DNA of 6,621 nucleotides from Bacillota bacterium (GCA_012510325.1 JAAZIG010000047.1:1-6621); one strand, 5' to 3'; shown: positions 1 through 6,544, counted from the stretch's first letter. Program-made: numbers and translations. Notes: a model not told the origin generated them from the sequence alone.

Positions 1-1
1 G

Positions 2-2089
2 GAGTGGATTACCTATGAGCGTTTCTCCGGCGATGCGGCCGAGGGAAGGCGGCTCGCCGGTGAGATCCTCACCCGGAGCATGGCTTCCCGGTTTGTTGAT
101 GAAAGCATGTCCAGTTTTCTGGTGGAGCACAGGGCGGTGGAGGATTTTGCGACGCCCCAGCGCCTGGGAGTGCTCCAGCATTTCATCGCCGAGATCGTCG
201 GTGCAGAGCAGCTTAAAGCGGTCAATGCGGAGATCAGTGCCGAGCAGATCTTCGGGGCATTGGGAAGCGCCCTTCCCCGGCTCCAGGCGGAGACGCTGCC
301 CGCTCTGGTCAAACCCGATTCGCTCACTCGCGATCTGAATGCGATCCTCTCAGAACTGCTGCCCGCCTCTCCCATTCACCTCTCCTTGGAGACTTTCTCT
401 CTTAGCGCGGGTGATCTGCTCGGGGGTGTCACCGAATTTATTGACGAGAAACTGCCGGTGCTGAGAAAAGAGGTCGACCAGATGGCCGGGCCTATCGGCA
501 ACCTTCCCGCCGGTCTGTTAGACGATGCCGCCATCAGGAAAGCCAAAGATGAGATCCTGGCCGGAGTGCCGGAGCCGGCGCTAAAGCTGGTGGCGGAGAT
601 TCTCGACGATCAGCGTCTGGAGGAACTTCTCTCCGGAATTATCGGGACCGTCATCGAGGAAGTGATGGCCGATGACGGGATCATGGATCAGGCTTTCGAG
701 CTGGCCGGGGCCATCTTTAAGGATCCGGAGCTAAACAAAATCGTTGAGGATGCCATCGTCATGCTGTTAACGGGCCACGACCTGCCCGCCCTGCTGGGAG
801 AGCTGGTCGGTGAGCTGCTCGAGGATGAAGCGCTGCTTCTCTTTGTGGAAAATCTGCTCGATGTCTCCCGCATGATCGCCGTGGGCGGTTACACCTGTCC
901 GCCGGGGACCACCTATTATAAACCGGGTAACTTCCTCGGTTCGGTCAACGGTCTTTACCCGGCGCACGGATTTGAGGGGGAGGCAGATCTTCCCGCTGCA
1001 TTTTCCTTTGAGACAAAGATAGTTCATATCGAGCTGCTCGGAATTGGCTTGCTCACAGTTCAGGCTGATGATTACTTCTTCGAGATGGGCTGCAACAACG
1101 GCCTTTACATGTTCACCCAGGAGCTGCTCAACTGGATGGATCCCGATAAACCCTTCAACGCGGCTTATCCGACCCCGGGTGAGTATCTCCGGAACTACCT
1201 GCCCGATACCTATCTGGAGAAGAGCCGCGTGCGAACGAATCTGGCCGGGCCGGTGGCTCAGCTCATCAGCGGCACCGTTGCCGGCACGATCGAGGCTCTT
1301 GCTGGAGAGCGGGGCTGGATCGAACAGTTCATCCTGGAAGGGGAGGGGCTCCCGCTGGAGCCGCTGCCGCTGCTGGCGCAGTTTCTGCGGGAAGAAGCGA
1401 GCCTGCCCGGGATCATCGGCAGCTGTTTGAAAGCCTTTGAAGAGCCGTACGACCATATGGTGAATGTGCTGAAGGACAATGCCGAGATCGAGGGGCTGCT
1501 CAAGGAAGGGTTTGCCATCCTGCCCCTGGAGGAGGGGGCCGATTACCTGAGGGATAACCAGGCGCTGAGGGGGCTTCTTGACGAAGCCGGCATCGATATC
1601 GAGCTGGCACCGCTGCAGCCGCTCCTGAAGATCGATCGGGAGCTGCCTCAGACAATTCTGCGCCGGGCGCAGACATTCCCGGCAACCCGGGTGACCAATT
1701 TCCTGACAGCCAAAGAGCGCCTTTACCGGACCACCTACATGATTGAGGATGTCAAAGCCAGATTTATCGGAGAGCTGCTGACCGATCCGGATCTGATCCG
1801 GCTGGAGAGCGATCTGGCGAAAGAGAAGGTCGGGGAGGCCAACTATTCCCTGGCGGAAGGTGTTTTCAACATCGCCGAAAAGTTTGTCAACAGCGGCGAA
1901 CTGATCGATCACCTTGGCACCCTCACATTCGATTTTATCGGGGAGCAGTTCAAGAAGGCGAAGAAGTTTTTCCGTTTTTTCTTCGGCCCGCCCGGTGACG
2001 GCACCGAGGAAGCGTTATCCCCCGCAACGCCGGGGGGAACCGGACTCGGCCTCTGTAGCGAAGTTCTTTGGATGAAGGAGGTTGCATAA
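2..2089 (+). CDS. Large helical-repeat protein of unknown function, 5'-partial
   Basis: I do not recognise this family. The reading frame is open from the first full codon at position 2 (EWITYERFSG...) with no stop and no ATG, GTG or TTG before the ATG at 80, which lacks a well-spaced ribosome site, so the gene almost certainly begins upstream; 695 residues are visible. It is rich in Leu, Ile, Glu and Asp and looks almost wholly helical. Degenerate repeats carry a hydrophobic-x-D-x-x-L signature: visible residues about 201 (LDDQRL), 239 (FKDPEL), 272 (LLEDEAL), 461 (FLREEASL), 489 (VLKDNAEI), 515 (YLRDNQAL) and 592 (LLTDPDLI). Between the third and fourth lies a different domain, roughly residues 295 to 420, rich in Tyr, Phe, Gly and Pro with cysteines at 299 and 364. 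Near the end is a basic-aromatic stretch (FKKAKKFFRFFFG), then a Gly/Pro-rich tail. It overlaps the next gene by one base (TAATG) and appears to be its paralogue. Export is inferred from that paralogue; any signal peptide would lie outside the window. Confidence 0.85.
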   Translation, partial: EWITYERFSGDAAEGRRLAGEILTRSMASRFVDESMSSFLVEHRAVEDFATPQRLGVLQHFIAEIVGAEQLKAVNAEISAEQIFGALGSALPRLQAETLPALVKPDSLTRDLNAILSELLPASPIHLSLETFSLSAGDLLGGVTEFIDEKLPVLRKEVDQMAGPIGNLPAGLLDDAAIRKAKDEILAGVPEPALKLVAEILDDQRLEELLSGIIGTVIEEVMADDGIMDQAFELAGAIFKDPELNKIVEDAIVMLLTGHDLPALLGELVGELLEDEALLLFVENLLDVSRMIAVGGYTCPPGTTYYKPGNFLGSVNGLYPAHGFEGEADLPAAFSFETKIVHIELLGIGLLTVQADDYFFEMGCNNGLYMFTQELLNWMDPDKPFNAAYPTPGEYLRNYLPDTYLEKSRVRTNLAGPVAQLISGTVAGTIEALAGERGWIEQFILEGEGLPLEPLPLLAQFLREEASLPGIIGSCLKAFEEPYDHMVNVLKDNAEIEGLLKEGFAILPLEEGADYLRDNQALRGLLDEAGIDIELAPLQPLLKIDRELPQTILRRAQTFPATRVTNFLTAKERLYRTTYMIEDVKARFIGELLTDPDLIRLESDLAKEKVGEANYSLAEGVFNIAEKFVNSGELIDHLGTLTFDFIGEQFKKAKKFFRFFFGPPGDGTEEALSPATPGGTGLGLCSEVLWMKEVA
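2075..2082 (+). promoter_or_regulatory. Ribosome binding site that sets the start of the second repeat protein
   Basis: AAGGAGGT matches the 3' end of 16S rRNA fully and ends 6 nt before the ATG at 2089. It lies inside the last codons of the upstream gene. It decides the start: the in-frame TTG at 2068 lies before this site and has no ribosome site of its own, whereas starting at 2089 places a normal signal peptide at the N-terminus. Confidence 0.85.
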
Positions 2090-4272
2090 TGCGGAAAAAT
2101 AAGAGCGGGCTCTTTTCCGGTAGGATAAAAACCCTGTTCAAACGGTACTCTCATCTGGGCAAGATCGGGCTGCTCTCATTGCTGGCGCTGCTGCTCGCCC
2201 TCGGGCCGATCTGGCCCGGCGCTGCCGGAGCGGAGCTGGTGGGCCAACCGGTCCGGCCGGCCGGGCTTCGCGCCACGGTCGGGGCCATCTTCACTTCGGC
2301 GGGAGACTATGTGCGCGGTGAGCAAGCCGGCGGCCAACTCCTTCCGGAAAAAGATCTTTCAGCGATCCTGGCATCGCTGGAGGAGTTCAGCCAGTCGGTA
2401 TTGCGAGACCCCCGCCTTGCTGAAATTATCGACTCCATCATCGAGGAGATCATCACCGCGGAGGGGCTCCCCGGCGGGATTCAGGACAACAAGGTGTTTG
2501 TTGCCGAGATCATCCGGGATCCCCGGCTGGTTTCGGTGGTGGGGGAGATCATCGCCGATTTCCTGCAGGATGAACGGTTGGCCGCGGATATCGAAGCGAT
2601 CGCCGGGACCATCGCCGATCTGATCACCTATCATGACCTGCACTATACCGTCAGGGATGTCATCGCTGCTGTTATGGAAAACAAGTCCCTGGAGTGGATG
2701 ATCAACGATCTTCTCCTGACGGCAACGGATACACTCTACGGCACCGGGAGCGATTTTGCCGCTTCCCTGCTCGAGGATGAGCGTATTCCCGGGCTGATCA
2801 AGGAGTTTACCCCCGTGGCGACGGGGGCGATCTCGGAAATGGCTCGCTTTGTTGATGACAACTACGGCGAAATGCTGGTTCTGGCTGAGGATATGGTCCT
2901 TTTGTTTGTGGACTACGGCGTGGACCTTCCGGTAAATTTGCTGCAGGATCAGCGCCTGAGCGAATGTCTCAGCGGGATCGTGGAGCGGATCCTCAAGCCG
3001 GAGCTGTATGAGTACGCCGTCTCGACGGGGTTTGAACTGTCGGGCCATCTGCTCGAGACGGGTCTGGTTTCCGCTGCCGGGCAGATCAAAGCCAGAGAGA
3101 GCGCCATCAAAGCTCTGGCCGGCGGGCTCGTTCAGGAATTTTTCAAAGCAGACGGAGCCAAGGCGCAAATCTATTTTCAGGAATCCTTGACCGAAGTGAT
3201 CGACCGGGGACGCGAAAGGGCGGCGGCCGCCACCCCGGCGGATCGAAAAGTGCTCGAGTTAATCGATGCGGAGATCCAGAAGAAAATTGCCGATGCCGTT
3301 GCTGTGGTGCCGCCGCAGATGGCCAAGCTGGCTGCGTTTACCTGGCTTCTTGGAGACACAGTTGATCCACCCTATGCCGACACCCCCGTGGATCCGGAAC
3401 CCCGGACCTATCGTGCCTGGGTGGAGGATGTTGTGGGCGTGGTGGTAGATCTGTTTCAGGGCAACGCCGGGGATCTGGCCAGGGCCATGAATAAGGATCT
3501 GGAAAAGATCGTCGGGGAGTACTTGGCTGAAAATGAAGCGGCTATCTCGGTGGAGCTGCGGAAGGTCATCGCCGGACTGCCTCTTGGAGAGGTCGGGGAA
3601 GAGATCGGGTCCCAGAAAGCCGAGCTGAAGAGGCTGGCCCGGACCCTTATCGAAAGAATCTTCGCCTGCCTGCCCCTGGATGAACTGCTCGATACGGTCC
3701 TCGATGAAAAGAGCGTCGGCGAGCTCATCGGGGTTGTCGAGGAGCTGTCGGCAGATCTCTTTGACGAGCTGCCCTTCGCCGATGCCTCCGGCTTGATCCG
3801 GGAAGATCGCCGTATTCTCGAAGAGCTGCTCAAAGCGCTTCCCGATGTTTCCCTGAGCGAAATGGCCGCCATGGTCAGGGACGACACCCGGATCATCGCT
3901 GCGGTGGGCGATGCGACGGCGGGGATGCCTGTCGGAACGATCATCGACTTCATCCAGGATGAGCAGAGAGCCGGGCTGATCGGGCACAGCATCGCGCAGA
4001 TGCTTCTCGGCCTGGTGGCGGATTTTGTGGAGGATGAGCGGCTGACAGATTTCTCCTACGACGTTGTTCTTGGAGCTCTCGACTCTCTCGAGGGCACCCC
4101 AGCCGCCCTGTTTTTCGATTCGCTGGCCCTGTTTGTGGAGAACGAGGACTTTGTCGGCTATCTGGTCGACTCGCTTTACGAGTTGACTTACGGGGTGAAT
4201 ACCGAGCTGCAGCATCTGTACAAGAAGGTGGTGCCCCGGTTTTTCACTCACGCTCTCTGGAAATTTTTTTAA
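2089..4272 (+). CDS. Exported helical-repeat protein of unknown function
   Basis: I do not recognise the family; the protein has 727 residues. The N-terminus is a long signal peptide: basic residues 2 to 25, a hydrophobic core from about 26 to 43, and a plausible signal peptidase I site after A46-G47-A48. There is no lipobox. The mature part is acidic and helical, with a recurring hydrophobic-x-D-x-R-L motif at residues about 105 (LRDPRL), 142 (IRDPRL), 159 (LQDERL), 228 (LEDERI), 285 (LQDQRL), 570 (IREDRRI), 596 (VRDDTRI), 622 (IQDEQR) and 647 (VEDERL), and weaker copies near 196, 255, 538 and 683. Intervals are mostly 25 to 37 residues. A Pro-rich linker near 423 to 442 separates N- and C-terminal repeat sets. 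The C-terminus is basic and aromatic (KKVVPRFFTHALWKFF). The one-base overlap with the upstream gene implies translational coupling. It could be a structural or scaffold protein outside the membrane; no catalytic motif is visible. Confidence 0.88.
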   Translation: MRKNKSGLFSGRIKTLFKRYSHLGKIGLLSLLALLLALGPIWPGAAGAELVGQPVRPAGLRATVGAIFTSAGDYVRGEQAGGQLLPEKDLSAILASLEEFSQSVLRDPRLAEIIDSIIEEIITAEGLPGGIQDNKVFVAEIIRDPRLVSVVGEIIADFLQDERLAADIEAIAGTIADLITYHDLHYTVRDVIAAVMENKSLEWMINDLLLTATDTLYGTGSDFAASLLEDERIPGLIKEFTPVATGAISEMARFVDDNYGEMLVLAEDMVLLFVDYGVDLPVNLLQDQRLSECLSGIVERILKPELYEYAVSTGFELSGHLLETGLVSAAGQIKARESAIKALAGGLVQEFFKADGAKAQIYFQESLTEVIDRGRERAAAATPADRKVLELIDAEIQKKIADAVAVVPPQMAKLAAFTWLLGDTVDPPYADTPVDPEPRTYRAWVEDVVGVVVDLFQGNAGDLARAMNKDLEKIVGEYLAENEAAISVELRKVIAGLPLGEVGEEIGSQKAELKRLARTLIERIFACLPLDELLDTVLDEKSVGELIGVVEELSADLFDELPFADASGLIREDRRILEELLKALPDVSLSEMAAMVRDDTRIIAAVGDATAGMPVGTIIDFIQDEQRAGLIGHSIAQMLLGLVADFVEDERLTDFSYDVVLGALDSLEGTPAALFFDSLALFVENEDFVGYLVDSLYELTYGVNTELQHLYKKVVPRFFTHALWKFF

Positions 4273-4298
4273 CGCCTGTTGAATAAGGAGGTCCGGAA

Positions 4299-4676
4299 AT
4301 GAAAAAAGCGGTCCTGATACTCAGTATCATCTTGATGATTATCGTGTTTGTTCAGTCATGGCTGGTCGGGATAGGGGGAAGCATGTTTGATGATCAGATG
4401 CTGGCCTGGGGCGGTCTTGTCGGACGCATCGTGGCGCTCCTGTTTGCTGTGGGGGCGGCCTTTGTCCTGCCCAGACCGCTTATCGCGGTGTTTATCTACC
4501 TGGCCGGCGGCCTGCTGGGGATCATCTTCGGGATCTATACGGGCTACTATGATATGATCCTCTGGGGCGGTCTCGCCCTGGCCTTGGGCGGCGGAAGTTA
4601 CTATGCCTGGAGCATCGATGAGCCGAAAGCTGTTCCCGCTGCTGCAGAGCAGGTCAAGGAAGCGAGCCGTTTTTAG
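4299..4676 (+). CDS. Small four-helix membrane protein of unknown function
   Basis: The product has 125 residues. Four hydrophobic segments are visible: about 4 to 26, 38 to 57, 60 to 82 and 86 to 104, followed by a short polar tail (DEPKAVPAAAEQ...). The first helix contains Q19-S20 and is followed by a Gly-rich turn (GIGG), the kind of small conserved feature seen in Firmicutes membrane proteins of unknown function, but I cannot assign a named family. The start is well supported by AAGGAGGT at 4285 to 4292, 6 nt before the ATG. The gene lies 26 nt after the second repeat protein with no terminator between them, so all three genes are probably cotranscribed. It may anchor or work with the exported repeat proteins; that is inference from position only. 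Confidence 0.85.
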   Translation: MKKAVLILSIILMIIVFVQSWLVGIGGSMFDDQMLAWGGLVGRIVALLFAVGAAFVLPRPLIAVFIYLAGGLLGIIFGIYTGYYDMILWGGLALALGGGSYYAWSIDEPKAVPAAAEQVKEASRF

Positions 4677-4888
4677 ACTGCCGTAGGGAATTTAAGCCGA
4701 TGAGAAGATGCTGGGTTCAGACCAACCCGCCGCTCATGGTATGCCATAACTAGCAGATCAAGACTAAGCAGCCTGTTGCGCTGCTGTGGGGGAGCTGCCC
4801 ATGGGGACGGCTCCCCCGCAGATCAGGAGCCGGGGAAGGTCTCGGAAGAACGGCCCGAAGCGCACCTGTTTTCAAAGGAGAAGGTCCG
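4677..4888. other. Intergenic region between the small membrane protein and lgt
   Basis: This 212-nt gap holds no convincing gene. It contains a strong GC-rich hairpin (described separately), a smaller 6-bp stem (AGCAGC at 4767 to 4772 with GCTGCT at 4780 to 4785) that would compete with it for bases 4784 and 4785, and a 17-codon open frame at 4700 to 4753. I saw no convincing -35/-10 pair and no riboswitch class that I could match. A ribosome site for lgt (AAAGGAG, 4874 to 4880) closes the region. Confidence 0.6.
4784..4821. repeat. Strong 14-bp inverted repeat (REP-like palindrome or mRNA hairpin)
   Basis: Bases 4784 to 4797 pair with 4808 to 4821: 12 Watson-Crick pairs and two G-U pairs, including eight uninterrupted pairs of GGGGGAGC with GCTCCCCC. 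The ten-base loop (CCCATGGGGA) contains the palindrome CCCATGGG. There is no downstream T-run, so it does not read as a normal intrinsic terminator. The ATGGGGACGGCTCC part resembles a GGGGACGGTTC-type palindromic repeat that I recall near REP-associated transposases in Clostridia; that resemblance is from memory and unverified. Confidence 0.6.
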
Positions 4889-5677
4889 ATGCGCCCCACC
4901 CTGTTCAAAATCGGCACCATGCCCTTTCACGGGTATCCGACAATGCTGGTTCTGGCCCTGGCTGTCGGGGTGACGGCGGCGGCTCTTCAGGCGAGGCGGG
5001 AGGGGTTCACCCCCCGGCTGGTTTTGGAATGTTGCTTCGTCGTTGCACTCACCGGGCTGCTCGGAGCCCGGTTGCTCTATGTTTTCCTGAACTGGGGTTT
5101 TTACAGCGTTCATCCAGAAAGAATCTATCTGCTGCGTTTAACCGGACTGTCCTTCTACGGTGCCTTTGCCGGCGGAGCGCTCGCCGCTTACGTCTGGAGC
5201 TCCCTGCGGAAACAGAACTTTTTGAAGATGGCCGATCTGCTTTCCCCCTACCTGATCCTGGGCTATGCCATTACCCGTATCGGCTGCCTGCTGAGCGGCT
5301 GCTGCTACGGCAAGGTCAGCGGGGTGTGCTGGGCGGTGGTGATCCCCCGCGTGGACAACCTCTACCGGCATCCGGTACAGCTGTATGCCTCTTATGGCGC
5401 TCTCCTGATCTTTGTATTTCTCAAAGCGATGCATTCAAGAAAGCCTTTTGACGGATTTAATCTCGCCGCCCTGGGCTCCCTGTACGGTTTGCTTCGCTTT
5501 ACCACTGAGTTTTTTCGGGAAGCGGACAGCCACCCGCTCTGGCTGGGCCTCTCTGCGGCGCAGCTGTTCAGCCTGGCTCTCGGCCTGCTCTCGACAGCGC
5601 TGCTGTTGTATTACCGGAGGAGGGCTCTGCAACAGAAGATCGGGCCCCGCCGGGTGAGAAAAGCAAAAAAATACTGA
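4889..5677 (+). CDS. lgt: Prolipoprotein diacylglyceryl transferase family protein (Cys-rich variant)
   Basis: Lgt moves a diacylglyceryl group from phosphatidylglycerol to the lipobox cysteine of prelipoproteins in the cytoplasmic membrane. This 262-residue, multi-helix membrane protein has the family layout: a LFKIG start followed by Tyr16, GARLLYVFLNW (Arg61), SFYGAFAGG (Tyr90), the signature TRIGCLLSGCCYGK (Arg130 to Lys142) and RFTTEFFRE (Arg203, Glu207). Arg130, Gly141, Arg203 and Glu207 correspond to conserved E. coli residues (R143, G154, R239, E243). Three others differ: E. coli His103 is Tyr90, Asn146 is Cys133 and Glu151 is Cys138. The GCCYG form is a recurring Lgt-like subfamily, so this may be a divergent or additional Lgt with altered chemistry or substrate, not the housekeeping enzyme. 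The start is supported by AAAGGAG 8 nt before the ATG. The tail is strongly basic, as expected for a cytoplasmic end. A lipoprotein gene follows. Confidence 0.88.
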   Translation: MRPTLFKIGTMPFHGYPTMLVLALAVGVTAAALQARREGFTPRLVLECCFVVALTGLLGARLLYVFLNWGFYSVHPERIYLLRLTGLSFYGAFAGGALAAYVWSSLRKQNFLKMADLLSPYLILGYAITRIGCLLSGCCYGKVSGVCWAVVIPRVDNLYRHPVQLYASYGALLIFVFLKAMHSRKPFDGFNLAALGSLYGLLRFTTEFFREADSHPLWLGLSAAQLFSLALGLLSTALLLYYRRRALQQKIGPRRVRKAKKY

Positions 5678-5812
5678 GCAGCCGCCTGGCGGTGTCTGCA
5701 AGGCAGAGCCGTGCGGGGGGCTCCCCTATGTGCACGTGATCCCATGGAATCAGCCGTCCCGGGCCGGTTTCAGCCGTTCGATCGATTAACTTCGTTAAAG
5801 GGGAAGAAGCGG
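5678..5812. other. Intergenic region with two small adjacent hairpins
   Basis: The 135-nt gap between lgt and the lipoprotein gene can fold into a first stem at about 5690 to 5711 (TCTGC with GCAGA, extended outward past one bulge) and a second at 5711 to 5735 (GTGC-GGGG with CCCC-bulge-GCAC). Neither is followed by a T-run. I saw no convincing promoter. The gap ends with the ribosome site of the lipoprotein gene. Confidence 0.4.
5797..5804 (+). promoter_or_regulatory. Ribosome binding site that sets the start of the lipoprotein gene
   Basis: AAAGGGGA lies 8 nt before the ATG at 5813. It is a weaker match than the sites of the other genes, but it favours 5813 over the in-frame GTG at 5711, which would add 34 residues ahead of an otherwise ideal lipoprotein signal peptide. 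Confidence 0.6.
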
Positions 5813-6544
5813 ATGTCAAGGATAAAAAAGATCACCCTGTTGCTGGTACTAGCCGCTGTACCGCTGCTTCTGAGCGGATGCCTGGAGTTCAAAATGCACC
5901 TGACGATCAACCCGAACCGGAGCGCCGATCTGGAGATTACCCTCAGTGCACCGGAGCTGCTGCTGATGATGAAACCGGAGAACAAATCGGAGCTGGAGCA
6001 ATTTTTTGAAGAGAAGAAGGAGGAGCTCGCCGCGGAGGGCTTCACCATAAGCGAGCTGGAGAGAGATGATACCGCCGGGTTCAAGGCGGTCAAAAGACTG
6101 CGCTCCGTGGAGCACCTTGCCGATCTGAATCTGGCCCGCGAAATGGGTCTTGACGGTCAGCAGATCTTCAGCGTGAAAAAAGGTCTGCTGACGACAACTT
6201 ATTATCTGGATGCAGCTCTTGACTTGAAGGATTTGATCGGGGAGCAGAACGAAACCCTGGCTCTTCTTTCCAAGATGCGCTTTATCCTCACCCTGCCCGT
6301 TAGGCCGCTGGAGCACAATGCCACCGCGATATCCGAGGACGAGAGGACGCTGGAATGGGCGCTTTCCCCCGCGGAGAGCAACAATCTCCAGCTGACCGCC
6401 AGGGCGCCAAATCTTGTGGCCGTGATCATCGGAATTGTCATCGCGGTGATGGTGCCGGGCTCGATCATCATCCTGGTGGTTTACCGGCCAATTCTGAAGG
6501 GGGAGCCGAGAACCCGCCGGGCGCCGCCCAAAAAGAGCTCTTAG
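5813..6544 (+). CDS. LppM-like lipoprotein with C-terminal membrane anchor
   Basis: The product has 243 residues. Residues 1 to 22 are a lipoprotein signal peptide (basic RIKK, hydrophobic core) ending in the lipobox L20-S21-G22-C23, so Cys23 should be lipidated by Lgt and the signal removed by LspA. The following segment (CLEFKMHLTINPNRSADLEI) has the beta-strand pattern of the LppM domain, in which a short lipoprotein N-terminus leads into a strand with an asparagine/glycine turn. The extracytoplasmic domain runs to about residue 200. A single membrane helix follows (about 201 to 224), then a basic cytoplasmic tail (RPILKGEPRTRRAPPKKSS). The protein would thus be attached to the membrane at both ends. 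LppM of mycobacteria is an envelope lipoprotein; its biochemical role is not settled, so I assign no function. The family call is from pattern recognition only. Its position after lgt makes it a natural substrate candidate. Confidence 0.82.
   Translation: MSRIKKITLLLVLAAVPLLLSGCLEFKMHLTINPNRSADLEITLSAPELLLMMKPENKSELEQFFEEKKEELAAEGFTISELERDDTAGFKAVKRLRSVEHLADLNLAREMGLDGQQIFSVKKGLLTTTYYLDAALDLKDLIGEQNETLALLSKMRFILTLPVRPLEHNATAISEDERTLEWALSPAESNNLQLTARAPNLVAVIIGIVIAVMVPGSIIILVVYRPILKGEPRTRRAPPKKSS

Noticed and set aside
80..82. ATG at 80 as the true start of the first gene
   Set aside because: The frame stays open and protein-like back to the window edge, and the GGAG before it is too close to serve well; the gene is more likely truncated by the window.
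767..1912. Long open frame on the minus strand opposite the first repeat protein
   Set aside because: It lies wholly within a well-supported gene, has no ribosome site, and its length is explained by the codon bias of the Leu/Glu/Asp-rich + strand protein. The same holds for the minus-strand frames at 2359 to 3168 and 3259 to 4251.
2068..2088. TTG start extending the second repeat protein by seven residues
   Set aside because: The ribosome site lies downstream of this codon, and the ATG at 2089 gives a normal signal peptide with ideal spacing.
4264..4270. T-run at the end of the second repeat protein as an intrinsic terminator
   Set aside because: No GC-rich hairpin precedes it; the run is Phe codons plus the stop, and a strong ribosome site for the next gene follows.
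4677..4888. Known riboswitch, hammerhead ribozyme (CCGATGAG) or group II intron remnant upstream of lgt
   Set aside because: The required conserved cores are missing: no GAAA after the GATGA-like segment, no domain V pattern, and no aptamer consensus that I could match.
4786..5451. A 221-codon + strand frame overlapping lgt
   Set aside because: It is out of frame with the clearly recognisable Lgt, is Arg/Pro/Gly-rich, and has no ribosome site of its own.
5711..5812. GTG start extending the lipoprotein by 34 residues
   Set aside because: The extension would bury the lipoprotein signal peptide and has no ribosome site.
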